DNA of 64,000 nucleotides, taken from Rhodanobacter sp. 67-28. Lineage in GTDB: Bacteria > Pseudomonadota > Gammaproteobacteria > Xanthomonadales > Rhodanobacteraceae. Below, piece after piece: positions 25,535 through 34,042 of the stretch. The stretch covers positions 1 to 64,000 of the forward strand of contig MKTU01000050.1 of the NCBI GenBank assembly GCA_001898415.1, written 5' to 3'. Position 1 is the stretch's first letter. Each line of letters starts with the position of its first letter. The translations under genes and the position numbers were made by a program. The notes under the pieces are model-generated. The model saw only the letters and a program-made list of their open reading frames with translations, did not search any database and had not been told where the DNA came from.

Positions 25535-26371
25535 ATGTCGGCGATGGATCGCCTCCGCCTCGAAGCGAAGTACCGCGCGTGGTCGTTCGCGATGTGCGCC
25601 GCCGGTAGCTTTGTCCGAGCCCAGTCCAGAATCCGCCGCGCCCTGTATCCGGGCAAAGAAGACGGCCTCGACACCGTCGTCCTGCTGCACGGATTGTGGA
25701 TGGGAAGCTCGTGCATGCGAGTGCTCGCGCGCTGCTACGCGGCAGCCGGATATCGAGTCGTCTTTATCGACTACCGTTGCTCCGCCGAGCCGGCCACCGT
25801 GTACCTGGCCATCCAGAGGAGCGCGGCGCGGGCGGCAGCGCTCGGTAGTCGCGTGCACCTCGTCGGCCACAGTTGCGGTGGTGTGCTGGCCGTCTCGGCC
25901 TGGTTGGAAAGCCAAGGGGATCTGGACGTGGAGTCGATCCTCTGCCTCGGCGCACCACTCAACGGGAGCCAGGCCGCCCGCGAACTACTCGGCCATCCGG
26001 CTGGGCGGCGAACGCTCGGCCAAACTGGCGGCATACTCTGCGCGCCGATCGCGCGCGAACGCCCTCGGCATGGGCTACGTCAACCACGCATCGCGATGCT
26101 CGCCGGGACGCGTGCCAATGGCGCCGCTCGTTGGTTGGGAGTGATTGGCAAAGATAGCGATGGCATGGTCGAGATCGACGAGACCCGCTGGGCCGGCCTC
26201 GATCAGCACGTGGCCATCGACTATACGCATCGCGGCCTTGTGCACCGGCGTCACGTGGCCGCGATCGCCGTCGCCTTCACCAGCGGCGGGGGCTTGGTCG
26301 ACGTAGCGAGTCCGCGCCGGCACCAGGCGCCGGCACCGGCAGGTGATGCTGGGCAAACGTCGCGTGGCTGA
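25535..26371 (+). CDS. Alpha/beta hydrolase (lipase-like)
   Basis: 278 residues. The oxyanion region reads VVLLHGLWMGSSCM (about residues 48-61) and the nucleophile elbow GHSCGGVLAVSAW (about 112-124), so Ser is the likely nucleophile. The closing His is probably in the GLVHRRHVAAI segment. There is no signal peptide. It follows the nuclease gene after two bases and may belong to the same operon. The substrate is unknown. Confidence 0.75.
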   Translation: MSAMDRLRLEAKYRAWSFAMCAAGSFVRAQSRIRRALYPGKEDGLDTVVLLHGLWMGSSCMRVLARCYAAAGYRVVFIDYRCSAEPATVYLAIQRSAARAAALGSRVHLVGHSCGGVLAVSAWLESQGDLDVESILCLGAPLNGSQAARELLGHPAGRRTLGQTGGILCAPIARERPRHGLRQPRIAMLAGTRANGAARWLGVIGKDSDGMVEIDETRWAGLDQHVAIDYTHRGLVHRRHVAAIAVAFTSGGGLVDVASPRRHQAPAPAGDAGQTSRG

Positions 26372-26470
26372 AGGCATCGACGAGACGAAGAGGCGACACT
26401 CGGCTGGCTTGGCATGCGCCCGCAGCAACGACATCGCCCACGCAGGAAGCAGACACACTCAAGGACGAAC

Positions 26471-27331
26471 ATGGACGACCACGCGGTAGCGCTTCTCACG
26501 ATACTCTTCGCAGCCTGCTGCCTATTGGGGCTCAGCCCGACGCGGCGGATGCTGGCGCGCTCGTTTCCAGCGCAGGCGCAGATGTTGGCACATGTCGACC
26601 GCGGGATCCTGGTAGTCACCGGTGTGCTGCTCGTCGGACTGGGAAGCATCGGGATGCCGTACATCATCCCGACCGGCTCGATGATCCCGACACTGGCCGT
26701 CGGCGACGTCATCCTCGTCGATCGAACGGCCTACGGGATCAGGCTCCCTTGGGGCCAGCGCCTCACGCTTGGCAACGCGCCGGCGCGTGGCGACGTCGTG
26801 GTCTTTCGCTTTCCGGGATACCAGTGCGGCATCGGCGACCAGAAGGTCCGGAGCGGCGACGAGACGTGCATGCAGTCGGACAAACCGGTACCGCCAGAGA
26901 ACTGGGTGAAGCGGGTCATTGGCGTGCCGGGAGACCGCGTCGTGATGCGCGGCGATGCGCTGGTCATCAACGACACGCCGGTAGCAACGACAAACTTGGG
27001 TGCGTACCACGGAGATCCCAGCCAACCGGATGACCGCACGTTGCTGGCGCACGGCGCGCAGCTGTGGGAGGAGCATCTGCCGGGACGTCATCACCGCATC
27101 GCGACCATGACCGGCTACCACACCGCCGACCCCGTTCCGGGCGACACCGTGCCAGCGATCCTGCCGCCGGACTGCTACTTCGTGATGGGCGACGATCGCC
27201 ACAACAGCATCGACAGCCGCTGGTGGGGTTGCGTGACCAGGGCCGCGATTGTCGGCCGCGCCGTGCGGGTGATGTTTTCGTGGGCAAGGGTGCCATCCGG
27301 TGCGTCGCGGGTCTGGCTACCGATTCGCTGA
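26471..27331 (+). CDS. lepB: Signal peptidase I
   Basis: 286 residues. Two N-terminal membrane helices come first (residues about 5-22 and 47-65). Then the S26 box B with the catalytic Ser (IPTGSMIPTLAVGDVILV), box D with the general-base Lys (NWVKRVIGVPGDRV) and box E (YFVMGDDRHNSIDSRWWG). It should cleave Sec/Tat signal peptides on the periplasmic side. A second, element-borne copy may mature pilin or other exported plasmid proteins. The ATG at 26471 has AAGGACG just before it. Confidence 0.92.
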   Translation: MDDHAVALLTILFAACCLLGLSPTRRMLARSFPAQAQMLAHVDRGILVVTGVLLVGLGSIGMPYIIPTGSMIPTLAVGDVILVDRTAYGIRLPWGQRLTLGNAPARGDVVVFRFPGYQCGIGDQKVRSGDETCMQSDKPVPPENWVKRVIGVPGDRVVMRGDALVINDTPVATTNLGAYHGDPSQPDDRTLLAHGAQLWEEHLPGRHHRIATMTGYHTADPVPGDTVPAILPPDCYFVMGDDRHNSIDSRWWGCVTRAAIVGRAVRVMFSWARVPSGASRVWLPIR

Positions 27332-27360
27332 CCTCGGTGAAACTCGCCCCGTAATCGTGG

Positions 27361-27398
27361 GTTTTCTGCCGCGATGGCGGACCCCCCGAACCTACACT
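27361..27398 (+). promoter_or_regulatory. Candidate promoter (GTTTTC-26-TACACT)
   Basis: GTTTTC at 27361-27366 and TACACT at 27393-27398. TACACT begins 35 bases before the ATG at 27428. The 10-mer CTACACTGGC around the -10 box recurs at 49902-49911 upstream of the Rhs gene. Confidence 0.4.
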
Positions 27399-27427
27399 GG
27401 CATGGTCACGACAAGGAAGAAGTACCT

Positions 27428-27619
27428 ATGGACAAGACCCATCGCCTGGCACTGATCAGGCAGGCGGACAAGGGCGAGGCGAACGCGACATCGATCCCAC
27501 AACGCGCGAACCGGCCCACAACGAACCTCAGGCGCGGCCCCGCGCCGTTCATCGAGCCGCGGGACGCGTGGCGCCATCCGGCGCTACCGAACGCCATGTA
27601 CCAGATACTGCCGCGCTAA
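27428..27619 (+). CDS. Hypothetical small protein upstream of rdgC
   Basis: 63 residues from MDKTHRLALIRQADKGEANA with an AAGGAAG site. It is basic and proline-rich at the C-terminus (FIEPRDAWRHPALPNAMY). The rdgC ribosome site overlaps its stop, so the two are co-transcribed from the promoter at 27361-27398. Confidence 0.5.
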   Translation: MDKTHRLALIRQADKGEANATSIPQRANRPTTNLRRGPAPFIEPRDAWRHPALPNAMYQILPR

Positions 27620-27630
27620 GGAGACCGACG

Positions 27631-28584
27631 ATGTTCAGGAACCTGCTGCTGTTTCGATTCTCGCCTGCCATCGCGACCGACCTCGATCGCTTGCCTGAGG
27701 TTCTCGACGAACACCGACTGCGGGCGTGTGGCCCGCTCGAGGCGGCAACGCGTGGCTTTGTTCCGCCGGTCGGCCGGAACCAGGACGACCCGCTTACACG
27801 CTGTCTCCAGGGCCGCACCTTCTTCACAGTCGGCGAAGAAACGAAGCTCCTCCCCTCCGGAGTCATAAACGACGAGCTGCATCGCAAGGTGCAGAAGATC
27901 GCCGAGGAAGAGGGTCGCAAGGTCAGCGGCCGCGAGCGCAAGCGGATCAAGGAAGACCTGCTCAATGAGCTGCTGCCGCGCGCCTTCGTGCGGCAGTCGC
28001 GGATGTCGGCCTATGTCGACAAGAAGAACGGCTGGCTGGTGCTGGACACCTCCAGCCGCAAGTCGGCCGAGAACGCGCTGAGCCAGGTACGCGAGGCGCT
28101 GGGCAGCTTCCCCGCGGCGCCGCTGGCGCCGGAGGAAGGCCCGCGGGTGCTGATGACCGACTGGCTGGCCACCGGCAACCTGCCGGCCGGGCTGGCGCTG
28201 GGCGACGAGTGCGAGCTGCGCGACCCGGCCACCGCCACCGGCGCCATTGCGAAGTGCCGCCGCCAGGATCTCGACGCCGAGGAGGTGGCGGAGCATCTCC
28301 GCAATGGCAAGCAAGTCTTCCAGTTGGGACTGGTTTTCGAGGATCGCATGTCGTTTGTCTTGGGCGAGGATCTCGTCGTCCGGAAGCTGAAGTTCCTCGA
28401 CGTCGTCCTGGACGCGCTGGATGGCGGCGAGACCGATGCCATCGGCGAATTCGACGCCACCCACACTTTGCTCGCGGGGGAAGTCGACAACCTCCTGTCG
28501 CACCTGGCCACGATCTTCGCCATCCCTCGGCCGAGCGACGGCGTGGTTGACGAGTCGCCTGCGGAACCGCGCAAGGCTGCATGA
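27631..28584 (+). CDS. rdgC: Recombination-associated protein RdgC
   Basis: 317 residues beginning MFRNLLLFRFSPAIA, with AAGGAG upstream. The family pattern is clear: FVPPVGRNQDDPLT, then FFTVGEETKLLPSGVINDELHRKVQKIAEEEGR and LLPRAFVRQSRMSAYVDKKNGWLVLDTSS. RdgC forms a ring around double-stranded DNA and limits RecA-mediated exchange. An element-borne copy could protect the element's DNA or affect recombination during transfer. A longer frame from 27568 runs into the preceding gene and is not used. Confidence 0.93.
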   Translation: MFRNLLLFRFSPAIATDLDRLPEVLDEHRLRACGPLEAATRGFVPPVGRNQDDPLTRCLQGRTFFTVGEETKLLPSGVINDELHRKVQKIAEEEGRKVSGRERKRIKEDLLNELLPRAFVRQSRMSAYVDKKNGWLVLDTSSRKSAENALSQVREALGSFPAAPLAPEEGPRVLMTDWLATGNLPAGLALGDECELRDPATATGAIAKCRRQDLDAEEVAEHLRNGKQVFQLGLVFEDRMSFVLGEDLVVRKLKFLDVVLDALDGGETDAIGEFDATHTLLAGEVDNLLSHLATIFAIPRPSDGVVDESPAEPRKAA

Positions 28585-28607
28585 CCACGCCGATCAAGGA
28601 CATCACG

Positions 28608-29621
28608 ATGAGCCCCCGAGCTTCTTCCACCCTGATCCGTGTGCTGTGCCAGGCCGGCATCCTGCTGGCACTGGCCGGTTGTCAGCGATCCGACGCGCTC
28701 GATGCCTCGAGCCACGACGCGCTGACCGCGTCACTGAAGGCAATGTCCAGCGCGACGCCGGCGGCGACGCGCAAGGACTTTGACGCCGCGGTGAGCTATT
28801 TCGATCAGCAGTACTTCAAGGCCGGCGGGGCCGATGCCACGCTCCCTGACTGGCATGCGGTGCAGGGCATGGATCGAACGGAGTTCCTGCACTTCGTGGA
28901 CATCATCAAGGGCGTTCTCGCGCCGCCCGTGGCGCTTCCGCCGGACGCCCCGGATCCTGAGGTGACGCGTCGCTACCTCGAGTCGCTGGAGCTGCAGCAC
29001 GATCTGCTCGTCGAGCGCCGCGACCAGGCCCACTCGGACGGCCACTACACGGTCGACCAGTTCCAGTGGGCGAACCCGTTCTTCACGCCGCCGGCGCCTG
29101 AGGCGCCGGTGCTGACGTCAGAGGCGACCTTCATCCTCAACTTCACCAACCACACGGCTTTCAACGTCTACCCTCCGACACTCCATCTCACCATCATGGA
29201 TCCAGACAAAGGCATCCCCCTCTTCGATGAGGATCTCGAGTACGTGCCCGAGCCGAAGAAGAAGACCCTCGACAAGGTCATCAAGGCCGGCTTCGGCTGG
29301 AGCCGCCCGGATCCGATTCCGTCCAATAGTCCTACGCTGCTGCGCTACGTATGCTGCCAGCTACTCAAGCGCCCCGAGGCCAACAACCTGATGCAGCACC
29401 TGCCGAAGGCCGCCCAGTTCGAGTACTCGATTACCGCCGTCGAGGATTACACCCAGCAGGACCAGCTCGACCACGCGACGTACACCGCTCGTGAGAACGG
29501 TGAGTTGAACGCCGCCGACCAGTGCATCGCGGACGTCAAGGCGCGCATGAAAACCTGGACGCCGGCGACAGCAATCCCCGCCTGCCGTGTCGGCCATGAA
29601 CATGAAACCGACGACAACTAA
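28608..29621 (+). CDS. Putative lipoprotein
   Basis: 337 residues from MSPRASSTLIRVLC with AAGGA 7 bases upstream. A type II signal sequence ends in the lipobox LALAGC (about residue 24), so it is probably anchored in the envelope. The rest is soluble with no known domain; it has an NFTNHTAFNVYPPTLHLTI strand-rich stretch mid-protein. An upstream ATG at 28581 overlapping the rdgC stop is the alternative start. Confidence 0.6.
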   Translation: MSPRASSTLIRVLCQAGILLALAGCQRSDALDASSHDALTASLKAMSSATPAATRKDFDAAVSYFDQQYFKAGGADATLPDWHAVQGMDRTEFLHFVDIIKGVLAPPVALPPDAPDPEVTRRYLESLELQHDLLVERRDQAHSDGHYTVDQFQWANPFFTPPAPEAPVLTSEATFILNFTNHTAFNVYPPTLHLTIMDPDKGIPLFDEDLEYVPEPKKKTLDKVIKAGFGWSRPDPIPSNSPTLLRYVCCQLLKRPEANNLMQHLPKAAQFEYSITAVEDYTQQDQLDHATYTARENGELNAADQCIADVKARMKTWTPATAIPACRVGHEHETDDN

Positions 29622-30285
29622 TCGCGCGCTCCTCGTCGGCGCGCTGGCTCTGGCCGTCCTATGGATCGTCCCATCGGGTCTTCCGTTGGCTTGGCGCACC
29701 GGCGCCGGCTTCGGCGTTGGTGCGTCCATCTTTACCTGGTGGATGCGCGCGCGTGCGGGGCGACGGGCGAGGGGGACGAAGGTGTCGCGACCCGCGCCGG
29801 CGACGCGGCCGGGCCCGCAGCGCTCGTACGAGGCGGTGCTGATCCGGTGGGCGATCATGGCCGCGCTGCTGCTGGGCCTCGGCATCGGCATGGATCATCC
29901 GTTCGCCTTCCAGATCTGGCCGATGCTGCTGGTGCCTAAGCGAGGCGCCAATCCGGTCGCCGCGGCGCCGCGGTGGTTACGGCCGTCGATCGCAGCCATG
30001 CAGGCGATCTGCGTGACCGCGCTGGCGTGGCCAATCGTCAACGTGATCAGCGAGGGACGATTCGGTGTGCCGGCGCCGCCGGGTACGGCAGGAACGCTCA
30101 CCGTCGGGGCACTCGCGCTGGTCGTGGCGTTCGCGGCCGACCCGCTTGCGAGACGTCTGCGACCAGTTGCAGCGCAAGAGCAGAAGGAGGCATCGGCGCT
30201 CGGCATCGCGCCGGCAACCGTCCGGCGACGCACCAGAAGCAGCGGGCGTGTGAAGAGGCGCGGCGCTACACGCGCCCGTAGTTGA
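29596..30285 (+). CDS. Polytopic membrane protein of unknown function
   Basis: About 229 residues with several hydrophobic segments (ALLVGALALAVLWIVPSG, AIMAALLLGLGIGMDH, AICVTALAWPIVNVI, LTVGALALVVAFAAD) and very basic loops and tail. The start overlaps the lipoprotein gene by 26 bases. It is convergent with the PH-domain gene, overlapping its end by 20 bases. No family is recognised. Confidence 0.5.
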   Translation: MNMKPTTTNRALLVGALALAVLWIVPSGLPLAWRTGAGFGVGASIFTWWMRARAGRRARGTKVSRPAPATRPGPQRSYEAVLIRWAIMAALLLGLGIGMDHPFAFQIWPMLLVPKRGANPVAAAPRWLRPSIAAMQAICVTALAWPIVNVISEGRFGVPAPPGTAGTLTVGALALVVAFAADPLARRLRPVAAQEQKEASALGIAPATVRRRTRSSGRVKRRGATRARS

Positions 30286-30784
30286 CCTCGCGGATCCCCT
30301 TGCGGTCGCGCAGGGCGATCGCGGACTTGTTGAGGTCGTCGCGGAAGGCGACGGGGTCGGGGACTCCCAGCATCACCAGGCGAGGGGTGACCAAGTCGCT
30401 GCTGTCGACGACGATCGTCCCGATTCCCAGCAGATCCTGCCACCATGACTGGTACAGCGTGACGTCCTGCACGCGGAACAGCTCAAGGCTCGTGATCTTC
30501 CGCAGCAGCACGCCGCGGCGGACATGGATGCGCTCTGCGTCGACGGTGTAGGAGATGGTCGCCGTGCGCAGAAACCGATAGAACACCAGCGCCACCACCG
30601 CGACGATGGGGCCGAGCAGCAGCAGGTGCGGCGCGTGCATGGCCACGCGGCTCCAGAACACGCCTGCGAACATGATGAAGGCGACCAGCAGCGTGGGCGC
30701 GTTGATGCTCTGGGACGGCGATCCCTGGAAGAGGACGGGCGGCACAAGCGCCGTCTTGGTCGCCGAGGCAGCCTTACTCGTCAT
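30266..30784 (-). CDS. Membrane protein with bacterial PH (DUF304-like) domain
   Basis: 172 residues. Two transmembrane helices lie at about 30-70 (TLLVAFIMFAGVFWSRVAM, LLLLGPIVAVVALVFYRFL), followed by a domain reading ISYTVDAERIHVRRGVLLRKITSLELFRVQDVTLYQSWWQDLLGIGTIVV. That is the bPH_2 pattern of YdbS/YdbT-like proteins. It probably sits in the inner membrane with the PH domain inside. It is the last gene of the leftward run from dsbC, and its start overlaps the upstream gene by 11 bases. Confidence 0.75.
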   Translation of the reverse strand: MTSKAASATKTALVPPVLFQGSPSQSINAPTLLVAFIMFAGVFWSRVAMHAPHLLLLGPIVAVVALVFYRFLRTATISYTVDAERIHVRRGVLLRKITSLELFRVQDVTLYQSWWQDLLGIGTIVVDSSDLVTPRLVMLGVPDPVAFRDDLNKSAIALRDRKGIREVNYGRV

Positions 30785-31022
30785 CGGGAGTGCTCCGATC
30801 CTGGAAGTAGTGGGTGAGGTAGGCCGGAGGCCAGAGGATGAGCGTTGCGAGTGCCAGGCCTGCTGTGATCTCGCCGCAAGTCTCACCCATGCTGGTGGGT
30901 GTGCCGTGATGAAACACGCGCAGCATGATGAGGCCGCCCACAATACTGATGCTGAAGCACCCCAGGAGGCGGAGCGTCAGATCCTTGGCCAGGCGCCTGA
31001 CCCGGTCTTTCTCGGTTTGCAT
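30774..31022 (-). CDS. Small two-helix membrane protein
   Basis: 82 residues from MQTEKDRVRRLAKDL with AAGGAAA 8 bases before the ATG. Hydrophobic helices at about 22-38 (LLGCFSISIVGGLIMLRVF) and 52-70 (ITAGLALATLILWPPAYL). It overlaps the end of the gene at 30883-31311 by 140 bases in another frame, which is unusual. Confidence 0.5.
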   Translation of the reverse strand: MQTEKDRVRRLAKDLTLRLLGCFSISIVGGLIMLRVFHHGTPTSMGETCGEITAGLALATLILWPPAYLTHYFQDRSTPDDE

Positions 31023-31311
31023 CACGGGTTTCCTTGAATAGCCGCCAGAGCAGTGACGGTCGGAACATGAGATAGCCGCACCAGACCGAATAGCCGGCAA
31101 GGAAGCCGCCGGCTAGCATGCGCCGCGCTGCCCGAGGCAAGGGGAGAGTGGACATCCCGAGAGGGAGATTGACGCCGAGGAGACGCAGGGCGTGAAGCGC
31201 TGCGACCGCAACGACGACGCAGACGGCCAGGCCGGCAAAGTGGGGCCCCGCCCAGCGCCAGAGGCTGGGATTTTCCACGGCACCGCTATGGCGGCCGGGC
31301 GGGGTGTTCAT
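30883..31311 (-). CDS. Membrane protein, possibly frameshifted at its 3' end
   Basis: 142 residues. Two transmembrane helices (FAGLAVCVVVAVAALHALRLL and MLAGGFLAGYSVWCGYLMF) are followed by WRLFKETRDANRE. The last 45 residues (His/Arg/Gly-rich) lie antisense to nothing but overlap the next gene completely in another frame. The next gene's start shows a TGATG that would be a normal stop/start overlap if this gene were read in a different frame. A frameshift near 31030-31100 is therefore possible. Confidence 0.4.
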   Translation of the reverse strand: MNTPPGRHSGAVENPSLWRWAGPHFAGLAVCVVVAVAALHALRLLGVNLPLGMSTLPLPRAARRMLAGGFLAGYSVWCGYLMFRPSLLWRLFKETRDANRERPGQAPGQGSDAPPPGVLQHQYCGRPHHAARVSSRHTHQHG

Positions 31312-31320
31312 GACGAAGCG

Positions 31321-32157
31321 CTACTTTGCCTCGGCGACTTGGCCGCTGCTGGCGGGATGCTTGTCGAGTTCCTGCAGCTTCGCCAGCATCTGCTGGGGGG
31401 TCATGAAGCCGCCGATCTTGCGGCCTGTGTGGTCGAACACCGCCGGCGTACCGTTGATGCCTAGCTTCTCACCCAGCGCGAGCAGGGTGGGGAAGTCGCC
31501 GGTATTGGAGCACGTGGCCGTGGGCACCGGCTGACCATTCATGGCGGCGCTGTAGGCCGAAACCGGATCCTTCGAGCACCAGACTGACTGCATCTGCACC
31601 AGGTTCGGCGCCTGCATGCCGGCGCGCGGCCACGGCACGTAGTTGATCTGGATGCCCTCGGCCAGGTAGCCCTGCGTGTTCTTGAACAGCAACTGGCAGT
31701 ACCCACAGCTGGTGTCGGTGAATGCCGTCACGACGTATTTGACCTTCTTCGGCTTGAAGCTGATCACGTCGCGTGCCGGGATGCTGGCTAGGGCCTTGAT
31801 GCGGACATCGCCGAGGACGGCGTCGGTGAGGTTCTGCTTGGTCTTGGTGTCGAGCAGGACGCCATAGAAGAGGTACCGGCCGTCGTCCGAGGCGTAAATC
31901 ACGGTCGCGTCGGCCACGACCGTGCGAATGCCCGGCAGCGGGGAGTCGGAGATCTGTTTGAGCGTGGCATTCGGATTGATGTCGTGTACCAAGTGCTTGA
32001 TTGCCTCGACCGCTCGCGGACTCACGTCCTTGGCGATGACGGGCGCGACGGCCGGTTGTGCCGCTGCCGCAGGGGCGGCGGGCAGAGTGTTGGCGGCGAA
32101 GGCGCTGGTGCAGGCAAGCGCCAGCAGCAGAGAGGGAAGAACGAAACGACGGTTCAT
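31321..32157 (-). CDS. dsbC: DsbC-like thiol:disulfide interchange protein
   Basis: 278 residues. A signal peptide (MNRRFVLPSLLLALACTSAFA) precedes an Ala/Pro linker, a DsbC N-terminal dimerisation-like domain (LPGIRTVVADATVIYASDDGRYLFYGVLLD) and a thioredoxin domain with the active site CGYC in AFTDTSCGYCQLLF. The cis-Pro region reads NGTPAVF. It isomerises disulfides in the periplasm. Element-borne copies often help to fold pilus or mating-channel proteins. It heads a leftward operon that includes the three membrane genes after it. Confidence 0.9.
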   Translation of the reverse strand: MNRRFVLPSLLLALACTSAFAANTLPAAPAAAAQPAVAPVIAKDVSPRAVEAIKHLVHDINPNATLKQISDSPLPGIRTVVADATVIYASDDGRYLFYGVLLDTKTKQNLTDAVLGDVRIKALASIPARDVISFKPKKVKYVVTAFTDTSCGYCQLLFKNTQGYLAEGIQINYVPWPRAGMQAPNLVQMQSVWCSKDPVSAYSAAMNGQPVPTATCSNTGDFPTLLALGEKLGINGTPAVFDHTGRKIGGFMTPQQMLAKLQELDKHPASSGQVAEAK

Positions 32158-32308
32158 CGACACAGCTCCATGGGTGGCTGGCCCGGCGGGCCTCCTATGA
32201 CTCCATGGTACGGACGGGTTCCGGCGGCCGACGCCCGAATCTCCGCGGTTTCTGAGGGATTTACGCCAGATTTTCCCGTCCGGACCGGCCCAACGGATTT
32301 CCAGAGAT

Positions 32309-32337
32309 GTTTGGCGTCGCACCTCGTGAGATAGATA
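32309..32337 (+). promoter_or_regulatory. Recurrent promoter element (GTTTGG-17-TAGATA)
   Basis: GTTTGG at 32309-32314 and TAGATA at 32332-32337. The second box begins 38 bases before the GTG start at 32370. It lies in the 212-base divergent region between dsbC and the rightward gene. Confidence 0.4.
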
Positions 32338-32369
32338 TAAGTCGACCCATCCACTGCAGGAGATCCATC

Positions 32370-32960
32370 GTGTCCATCAGCCGTTTTGCCCCCTATGCCG
32401 TCAATATCCTGCGCGTGCACTTCCGTGCCGGTTTACCCTGGGTCGCCACCGAGCTCCTGAAGGATGGCCAGAAGATTGGCAATGTTCGACTCGAGGCGGA
32501 GGACGGCCGCACCGTGGTTCTGTACGAATTCGACTCCGTCCGCAACGAGTACGAATTCCGTCGGCACCTGAGCGAGTTACCCCAGTACTTCTTCGAAGAG
32601 CTGCCGGCCGACACGACCTCGGCGATCGGCCTGTACTTCATCGAGCTCATCGATGCCTGGCACCTCCAGAAGAGCCTGGAGAAGTTGTGCTCGAAGCACG
32701 TCGTCTTCCGCCTGAAGGGCGACATGCAGGATTGCTGGCGGACGAGCAACAAGCCTTGGTCGCCGGATGTCGCCAAGGAACTCCGGGCAGAGTTTGGTTC
32801 GGCCATCGACGTGGTGGCCAACGAGATGCTTGAGCTCGAGGCGGAAAAGGTGGCCGACCTGGCCGGCCAGCGGCCGGTGCGCACCCGGCGCGCGCGGGTC
32901 GCCGCAAATACCCCTAAAACCGCCGGTTTTCCCGCGTCCCTCGCGGCGGCCGTCGCGTAG
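32370..32960 (+). CDS. Hypothetical protein
   Basis: 196 residues from a GTG start (VSISRFAPYAVNILRVHF) with GCAGGAGA upstream. It is a soluble alpha/beta protein with conserved-looking segments (VVLYEFDSVRNEYEFRRHL, ALYFIELIDAWH-like) and a basic C-terminal tail. No family is recognised. Its 3' end contains the promoter-like element of the next gene. Confidence 0.55.
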   Translation: MSISRFAPYAVNILRVHFRAGLPWVATELLKDGQKIGNVRLEAEDGRTVVLYEFDSVRNEYEFRRHLSELPQYFFEELPADTTSAIGLYFIELIDAWHLQKSLEKLCSKHVVFRLKGDMQDCWRTSNKPWSPDVAKELRAEFGSAIDVVANEMLELEAEKVADLAGQRPVRTRRARVAANTPKTAGFPASLAAAVA

Positions 32961-32963
32961 AGT
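32926..32963 (+). promoter_or_regulatory. Candidate promoter (GTTTTC-26-TAGAGT)
   Basis: GTTTTC at 32926-32931, 26 bases, TAGAGT at 32958-32963, which begins 39 bases before the ATG at 32997. It has the same spacing as the candidates upstream of parA and of the gene at 27428. Confidence 0.4.
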
Positions 32964-32996
32964 CACTCGCAGGGTTCACTCGACGAGATATCGGTC

Positions 32997-33935
32997 ATGG
33001 ATCGACTGACAACCAGACTTCTTGCCGCGGGATTACTGCTTCCGATCGCGCTGGGCTCGGCCCATGCCGCCCACGCGGTGCGGACAATTTCGGAGGCTGG
33101 GACCCCCGCAGCCGCAACGAGCGTGAGCGAACCGGTGGGCGCGCCGCCCGCTGTCGTCCCCGGCCAGGTCGCGCCGCCGGCCGCCGCCGGTACGACCGCC
33201 GCGGCTCCGGCGCCAGGCGCAGCATCCACGCCTCCAGCCGATTCGCGTCCCCTGGCCGGCGATGCGGCTGCGCCCGCTCCGAGTCCTGGCGGAGTCCGGA
33301 CGATTGCGTCGGTTGCGCCCATGGCAAACACCGTTTGCCCGGAGGGCATGACGGCCGTGGCGGCGCCGCACGGACATATTCGCCAAGTTGGCCAGGGATA
33401 TGACGATGTGATCGGGGGCCAGGCTGCCAAGGCCTGCACGACCGCCCCGTTGGTGCGGCCGCCACCACCGAGGTTGGTCGCCGTAGCGGATGCGCCGGTG
33501 CGTCGATCGAGCCGCAAGCTTCCCGAGAGCGACCCGGCCGTCCGCAAGTGCGTGGCGCGGGCCGCGAGCGCCTTTGGCATCCACCGGTTGCCGCTGTACC
33601 TGATCCTGGACGTCGAAGCGGGCGAGGTGGGGCAGGTGTCCTGGAACACAAACGGCACGTACGACATCGGGCCGGCCCAGATCAACTCGTGGTGGCTCCC
33701 GACGCTGGCGAAGGCGGGGATCACGGATACCGAGCTGCGTCAGGACCTGTGCACGAACATTATGGTCAGTGGCTGGATCTACGCCCAGGCGCTGCAGCGA
33801 ACCGGCAGCATGGTCAAAGCGATTGCTCTGTACCATTCACCGACAGAAAAGCATCAGTACCGGTACTTGGGCTTGATCCAGCACGCGATCGAGCGACGTC
33901 TGGCCCGCACCGACACGGCCGTCGCGGCCAAATAG
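32997..33935 (+). CDS. VirB1-like lytic transglycosylase
   Basis: 312 residues. A signal peptide (RLLAAGLLLPIALGSAHA) leads into about 100 residues of Ala/Pro-rich linker. The SLT domain occupies about 180-300: LPLYLILDVEAGEVGQVSWNTNGTYDIGPAQINSWWLP, with the catalytic Glu in the EAGEVG segment and the DIGPAQIN motif, then IYAQALQRTGSMVKAIALYHSP. It should cut peptidoglycan in the periplasm, as VirB1/TrbN proteins do to let a conjugation channel through. It is one of the few direct hints at a transfer system on this element. Confidence 0.85.
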   Translation: MDRLTTRLLAAGLLLPIALGSAHAAHAVRTISEAGTPAAATSVSEPVGAPPAVVPGQVAPPAAAGTTAAAPAPGAASTPPADSRPLAGDAAAPAPSPGGVRTIASVAPMANTVCPEGMTAVAAPHGHIRQVGQGYDDVIGGQAAKACTTAPLVRPPPPRLVAVADAPVRRSSRKLPESDPAVRKCVARAASAFGIHRLPLYLILDVEAGEVGQVSWNTNGTYDIGPAQINSWWLPTLAKAGITDTELRQDLCTNIMVSGWIYAQALQRTGSMVKAIALYHSPTEKHQYRYLGLIQHAIERRLARTDTAVAAK

Positions 33936-34042
33936 CCGAGCGCCTGGCGGCGCGAGAGCAACCCATCCGCGGCGCCATCAATCTCCATCGGCAACGACCC
34001 TGCCAGGTGCGTCGCCCGAAGAACAAAGGAAGACGTTTGACC

